This document shows, in pieces, positions 62,201 through 64,000 of a stretch of DNA of 64,000 bases. The notes under the pieces are model-generated. The model was not told the DNA's origin, ran no database searches, and was given only the letters and a program-made list of their open reading frames with translations. The translations under genes were made by a program, and so were the position numbers. The stretch comes from Nonomuraea thailandensis (GTDB lineage: Bacteria; Actinomycetota; Actinomycetes; Streptosporangiales; Streptosporangiaceae): NCBI RefSeq assembly GCF_024172165.1, contig NZ_JAMZEB010000002.1:2749501-2813500 (forward strand), in the 5' to 3' direction. The first letter of the stretch is position 1. Each line of letters begins with the position of its first letter.

Positions 62201-64000
62201 GTGCAGGAAGAGCTGTTGTGCCAGGCGTTCGCCGAGGTGCTGGGGCTGCCCGAGGTCGGCGTGGACGACGACTTCTTCGCTCTGGGCGGGCATTCGCTGC
62301 TGGCGGTGCGGCTGGTCAGCCGGGTCCGGGCCCTGTTGGGGGTGGAGCTGGGGTTGCCGGTGTTGTTCGAGGCGCCGACGGTGGCCGCGCTGGCGGATCG
62401 GCTGGGCGAGGCGGGGACGGCCCGGGTGGCGCTGGCGCCGGTGGCGCGGCCGGAGCGGGTGCCGCTGTCGTACGCGCAGCAGCGGTTGTGGTTCATCGGC
62501 CAGTTGGAAGGGCCGAGCGCGACCTACAACATCCCGATCGTGGTCCGGCTCGACGGGGACGTGGACGGCGAGGCACTGGGGTCGGCGTTGCGGGACGTGA
62601 TCGAGCGGCACGAGGTGCTGCGCACGACCTTCCCCGTGGTCGACGGTCAGCCATACCAGCGCGTTCTCGCACCTGGGGAGCTGGTGTGGGAGATGGCCCG
62701 GGTGACGTCGATGGCGGTGGAGGAGGCGGCGGCGTACGCCTTCGACCTGGCGTCGGAGGTGCCGATCCGGGCCTGGCTGATCGACGAGCGCGTGCTGGTG
62801 GTGGTGATCCACCACATCGCCAGCGACGGCTGGTCGCGGGCGCCGCTGGCGCGGGATGTGTCGATGGCCTATGCGGCACGGCGCGAGGGGCGGGCTCCGG
62901 AGTGGACGCCGCTGCCGGTCCAGTACGCCGACTACGCCCTGTGGCAGCGCGAGCTGCTGGGGGACGACCGGGACCCGGACAGCATGATCTCGCGGCAGGT
63001 CGCGTACTGGCGGGAGACCTTGGCCGGGGCGCCGGAGGAGCTGGAGCTGCCGGTCGATCGGCCGCGTCCTGCCGTGACCTCCTATCGCGGGCACACGGTG
63101 CCGATCGAGGTGCCGGCCGAGGTGCACGCGCGCCTGGCTGAGGTGGCGCGGGCCGAGGGCGTGACCACGTTCATGGTGGTCCAGGCCGCCCTCGCGGTGC
63201 TCCTGTCGCGGCTGGGCGCCGGGACCGACCTCCCCATCGGCGCGGCGAACGCGGGACGCACCGACGAGGCGCTGGACGATCTCGTCGGGTTCTTCATCAA
63301 CACGCTGGTGCTGCGTACCGACCTGTCCGGGAACCCGACGTTCCGCGAGGTGCTCGGCCGCGTACGCGAGTCCGGCCTGGCGGCGTTCGCGCATCAGGAT
63401 GTGCCGTTCGAGCGGCTGGTCGAGGAGCTGGCGCCGTCGCGGTCCATGGCGCGGCACCCGCTGTTCCAGGTGATGCTGACCCTGGAGAACACCGGCGAGG
63501 CCGTGCTGGAACTGCCGGGGGCGCAGGCCCGGCGGGTGTCGGCCGGTGCGGCGGTGGCGAAGTTCGACCTCGAGGTGCTGCTCGGCGAGGTGTTCGACGC
63601 CCATGGCGGGCCCGCGGGGGTGCGCGGCTCGCTGGTGGCGTCCGCGGACCTCTTCGACAGGGAGACGGCCGAGCGGCTGACCGGGCGGCTGACGCGGGTG
63701 CTGGCGTCGCTGACCGCCGAGCCGCAGACGCGGCTGAGCGCCGTGGAGGTGCTCGACGCCGGCGAACGGCGCCGCGTGCTGGCCGAGTGGAACGACACGG
63801 CCGGCGAGGTGACCGGCTCGTCGCTGGTGGACCTCTTCCAGGCACAGGTACGGCGGACGCCCCGGGCCCTCGCGGTGGTCGGGGAGGGTGTCCGGGTGTC
63901 GTACGCCGAGCTGGACGAGCGAGCCGACCGGCTGGCCCGCGCGCTGGCGGCCCGGGGTGTGGCGCCCGAGTCGGTGGTGGGGGTGTGCGTCGGCCGGGGG
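56126..64000 (+). CDS. NRPS4 (partial): C-A-T-E/C-A-T-C-A...
   Basis: The frame is open from ATG 56126 to the window end (2,625 residues so far, no stop). The start MIPLSFAQRRLWFIERLDGPSA is nearly the same as that of NRPS2, with AAAAGGGG upstream and no docking domain. The order is C11 (HHIAGDG), A11, T11, dual E/C12 (HHLLAGGGDD, HHMVQDH), A12, T12, C13 (HHIASDG), then the first part of A13, which stops near VVGVCVGRG. Because NRPS2 lacks a thioesterase and NRPS4 begins with an ordinary C domain, NRPS4 should continue the chain from module 10. The termination domain and any Hpg module must lie to the right. Confidence 0.95.
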   Translation, partial: MIPLSFAQRRLWFIERLDGPSATYNIPVALRLAGRVDKRALAAALRDVLERHEVLRTVIGVADGEPYQRVLGMDGLDWRLEEVELPPPADLAAAVGQVWEHTFDLAAEVPIRACLFSAGPDDHVLAVVLHHIAGDGWSKGPLARDVSEAYAARREGRAPGWEPLPVQYADYTLWQRELLGDENDPASLMARQLAYWRETLAGAPEELALPFDRPRPPVATHRGHSAPFELPPDAHARLAEVARREGVTTYMVIQAALAMLLSRLGAGTDIPIGQVVAGRTDVALEDLVGFFVNTLVLRTDVSGDPGFREVLARVRETSLSAFSHQDVPFEKLVEELTPSRSLARHPLFQVLLTVQNVAQAAVDLPGVRAGGVVPGSGGGAVSRFDVEVSAGELFDDDGAPAGLRGSVIVAADVFTAESAGLLAERLRRVLTLVVDEPGTRLSETGVLSAQERHKLLVEWNDTAGEIPSGTVPELFAAQAARTPGATAVVHDGTRITYADLDARANRLAHHLITLGVGPESIVGVCLPRGADIVTAILAVWKAGAAYVPLDPAHPADRLAFAVADSGVRVLVTDRDETLGAAHAVRLDDPRLGACPGTPPAERPLAGELAYVIYTSGSTGRPKGVAVEHASLANLVSVFGPLMEVGPGVPVLQFASFTFDASVLDVAVTLARGGTLVVASAAERAEPALLRALVETTGVRSASVVPSLLAVLETGDLPGVEAMVVGSEHMPPGLARDWARERRLVHAYGPTEATVITAAGHVDPGESGALPFGGPLANTRMFVLDDFLEPVAPGVAGELYIAGAQVARGYVGRSALTAERFVASPFATGERLYRTGDLVRWTGDGRLVFAGRADEQVKVRGFRIEPGEVQAAVAAHPSVARAAVVAREDTPGETRLVAYVVPADDAPGLPESVRAFTAGRLPEYMVPSAVVVLDDLPLTPNGKLDRRALPAPAYETGTGRRPSNPREEIVCAAFADVLGLPEAGVDDDFFTLGGHSLLAIRLVERLREQGVEVSVRALFQSPTPAGLAWSSGARPVTVPDNLIPAGATRITPGMLPLAGLTADEIDRVVATVEGGAANVADVYPLAPLQEGLLFHHLLAGGGDDAYALPTVAEFDTRDRLDAFLDALQRVVDRHDILRTGIVWDGLREPVQVVWRHAALPVEEVTLDPGGTDPVAGLVTAGGSSMDLGRAPLIRVHTAARPGGDGRWLALLRIHHMVQDHTAKEVLLDEVQAFLTGRGGTLPEPLPFRTFVAQARGGGAGEHAGYFADLLGDVHEPTAPYGVMNARGDGAGVVREELGLSPELTGRLRAVALRMGVSPAPVMHVAWARALAAISGRADVVFGTVLFGRMNAGMGSDRVPGPFMNTLPVRVRTGEPGVLAAVSAMRDQLGELLEHEHASLAVAQRASGVTGDTPLFTSFFNYRRNTGRGGGGLEGVRTVFTHDRTNYPLAVAVNDDGGPLSLTIDAVAPIQPRAVARLVRTATAGLVSALETALDGGPELPLGDVDVLDEGERRLVVGEWNATVAGGLGVPVVELFEAQVERAPDAVAVRCGGEVVSYAEVEGRANRLARVLVGEGVGAESVVGVCLGRGVDLVVALLAVWKVGAGYLPLDPGQPVERIAFMLADSRAVLTVTSSEIADELPAGPARLVVLDDPLTTLRLAAVPAVRPDRVVSGDQVAYVIYTSGSTGRPKGVVVTQAGLANYVGWAAGVYGVGEGAPLHSSVGFDLTVTSVWVPLVSGAAVVVSTEGGAEGLAGVLSDGLGLVKVVPAHLGLLAGTVGSDVGRTWVVGGEALPGALVRSLLARSPGSVVVNEYGPTETVVGCCVFEASAGVGEWVPIGRPIANCRVYVLDGRLRPVPPGVAGELYIAGVQVARGYVGRAGLTSERFVACPFEPGARMYRSGDLARWNACGELEYLGRTDEQVKIRGFRIEPGEVQAVLAAHPLVAQAAVIAREDTPGDVRLVAYVVGAEGVAELLRRFVAERLPGYMVPSAIVALDALPLTANGKLDRRALPAPEHSAGSGRAPATVQEELLCQAFAEVLGLPEVGVDDDFFALGGHSLLAVRLVSRVRALLGVELGLPVLFEAPTVAALADRLGEAGTARVALAPVARPERVPLSYAQQRLWFIGQLEGPSATYNIPIVVRLDGDVDGEALGSALRDVIERHEVLRTTFPVVDGQPYQRVLAPGELVWEMARVTSMAVEEAAAYAFDLASEVPIRAWLIDERVLVVVIHHIASDGWSRAPLARDVSMAYAARREGRAPEWTPLPVQYADYALWQRELLGDDRDPDSMISRQVAYWRETLAGAPEELELPVDRPRPAVTSYRGHTVPIEVPAEVHARLAEVARAEGVTTFMVVQAALAVLLSRLGAGTDLPIGAANAGRTDEALDDLVGFFINTLVLRTDLSGNPTFREVLGRVRESGLAAFAHQDVPFERLVEELAPSRSMARHPLFQVMLTLENTGEAVLELPGAQARRVSAGAAVAKFDLEVLLGEVFDAHGGPAGVRGSLVASADLFDRETAERLTGRLTRVLASLTAEPQTRLSAVEVLDAGERRRVLAEWNDTAGEVTGSSLVDLFQAQVRRTPRALAVVGEGVRVSYAELDERADRLARALAARGVAPESVVGVCVGRG
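59240..62400 (+). other. Module 12: dual E/C-A-T, Asn
   Basis: The dual E/C domain has HHLLAGGGDD (full motif) and HHMVQDH. The A domain (about 60700-62160) pocket DLTKVGEVG is Asn. Its core has G/T-rich codon use and is nearly identical at 61466-61878 to module 5. The next C domain is ordinary, so L-Asn. Confidence 0.75.
62455..64000 (+). other. Module 13 (partial): C-A, cut by the window end
   Basis: A complete LCL C domain (PLSYAQQRLWFIGQ, HHIASDG) is followed by about 60 residues of an A domain up to its A1/A2 region. The pocket lies beyond the window. Confidence 0.8.

Overview
This window is very GC-rich, with GTG and TTG starts and a strong G/C third-position bias, which fits a filamentous actinomycete. 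There is no rRNA or other marker to name the genus. Almost all of it is one non-ribosomal peptide synthetase (NRPS) gene cluster, cut off on the right inside an NRPS gene.

Left edge (1-1562): a small ABM-like protein and a secreted alpha/beta-hydrolase converge on a nested hairpin. These may be the border of the cluster. The minus-strand block at 1563-9652 runs pdh (prephenate dehydrogenase), an unrecognised protein, a GH3-type acyl-adenylating enzyme, a remarkable HMG-CoA reductase fused to an APH-type phosphotransferase, a thymidylate-kinase-like P-loop kinase, and a hypothetical protein. Several of these genes overlap. Divergent from it (10026-15108) are a CmlA-type diiron beta-hydroxylase, 4-hydroxymandelate synthase (hmaS) and a fused 4-hydroxymandelate oxidase/4-hydroxyphenylglycine aminotransferase. 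Pdh, HmaS and the fusion together form a complete route from prephenate to L-4-hydroxyphenylglycine (Hpg). Then come an alpha/beta-hydrolase, a SyrP-like Fe(II)/2-oxoglutarate hydroxylase and a cytochrome P450 (15136-18336).

The assembly line follows: NRPS1 (18652-31404, modules 1-4, starter C domain), NRPS2 (31404-50459, modules 5-10), a free-standing C*-A-T protein NRPS3 (50756-53953) with an M20 amidohydrolase and a LOG-family protein, and NRPS4 (56126 to beyond 64000, modules 11, 12 and the start of 13). No separate epimerase domains are seen. Instead, five condensation domains are of the dual epimerisation/condensation type (after modules 1, 2, 3, 7 and 11), predicting D residues at those positions. 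Pocket residues read by eye give Asp for modules 3 and 10 and Asn for modules 5 and 12, and are Ser-like for 1, 2 and 6. The others are unassigned. No canonical Hpg pocket is visible, so the Hpg module probably lies to the right or has an unusual pocket. The product is therefore an acylated (by inference), partly D-configured, Asp/Asn-containing peptide of at least 13 residues with beta-hydroxylated residue(s) and probably Hpg.

Regulation: five intergenic inverted repeats fit GTTCAACTG-N11-CAGTTGAAC, the architecture of StrR/Bbr-type activator sites. They lie upstream of essentially every operon, and the best associated promoters have a -10 CATAGT with an 18-bp spacer. A StrR-family activator is predicted, but no such gene is in the window.
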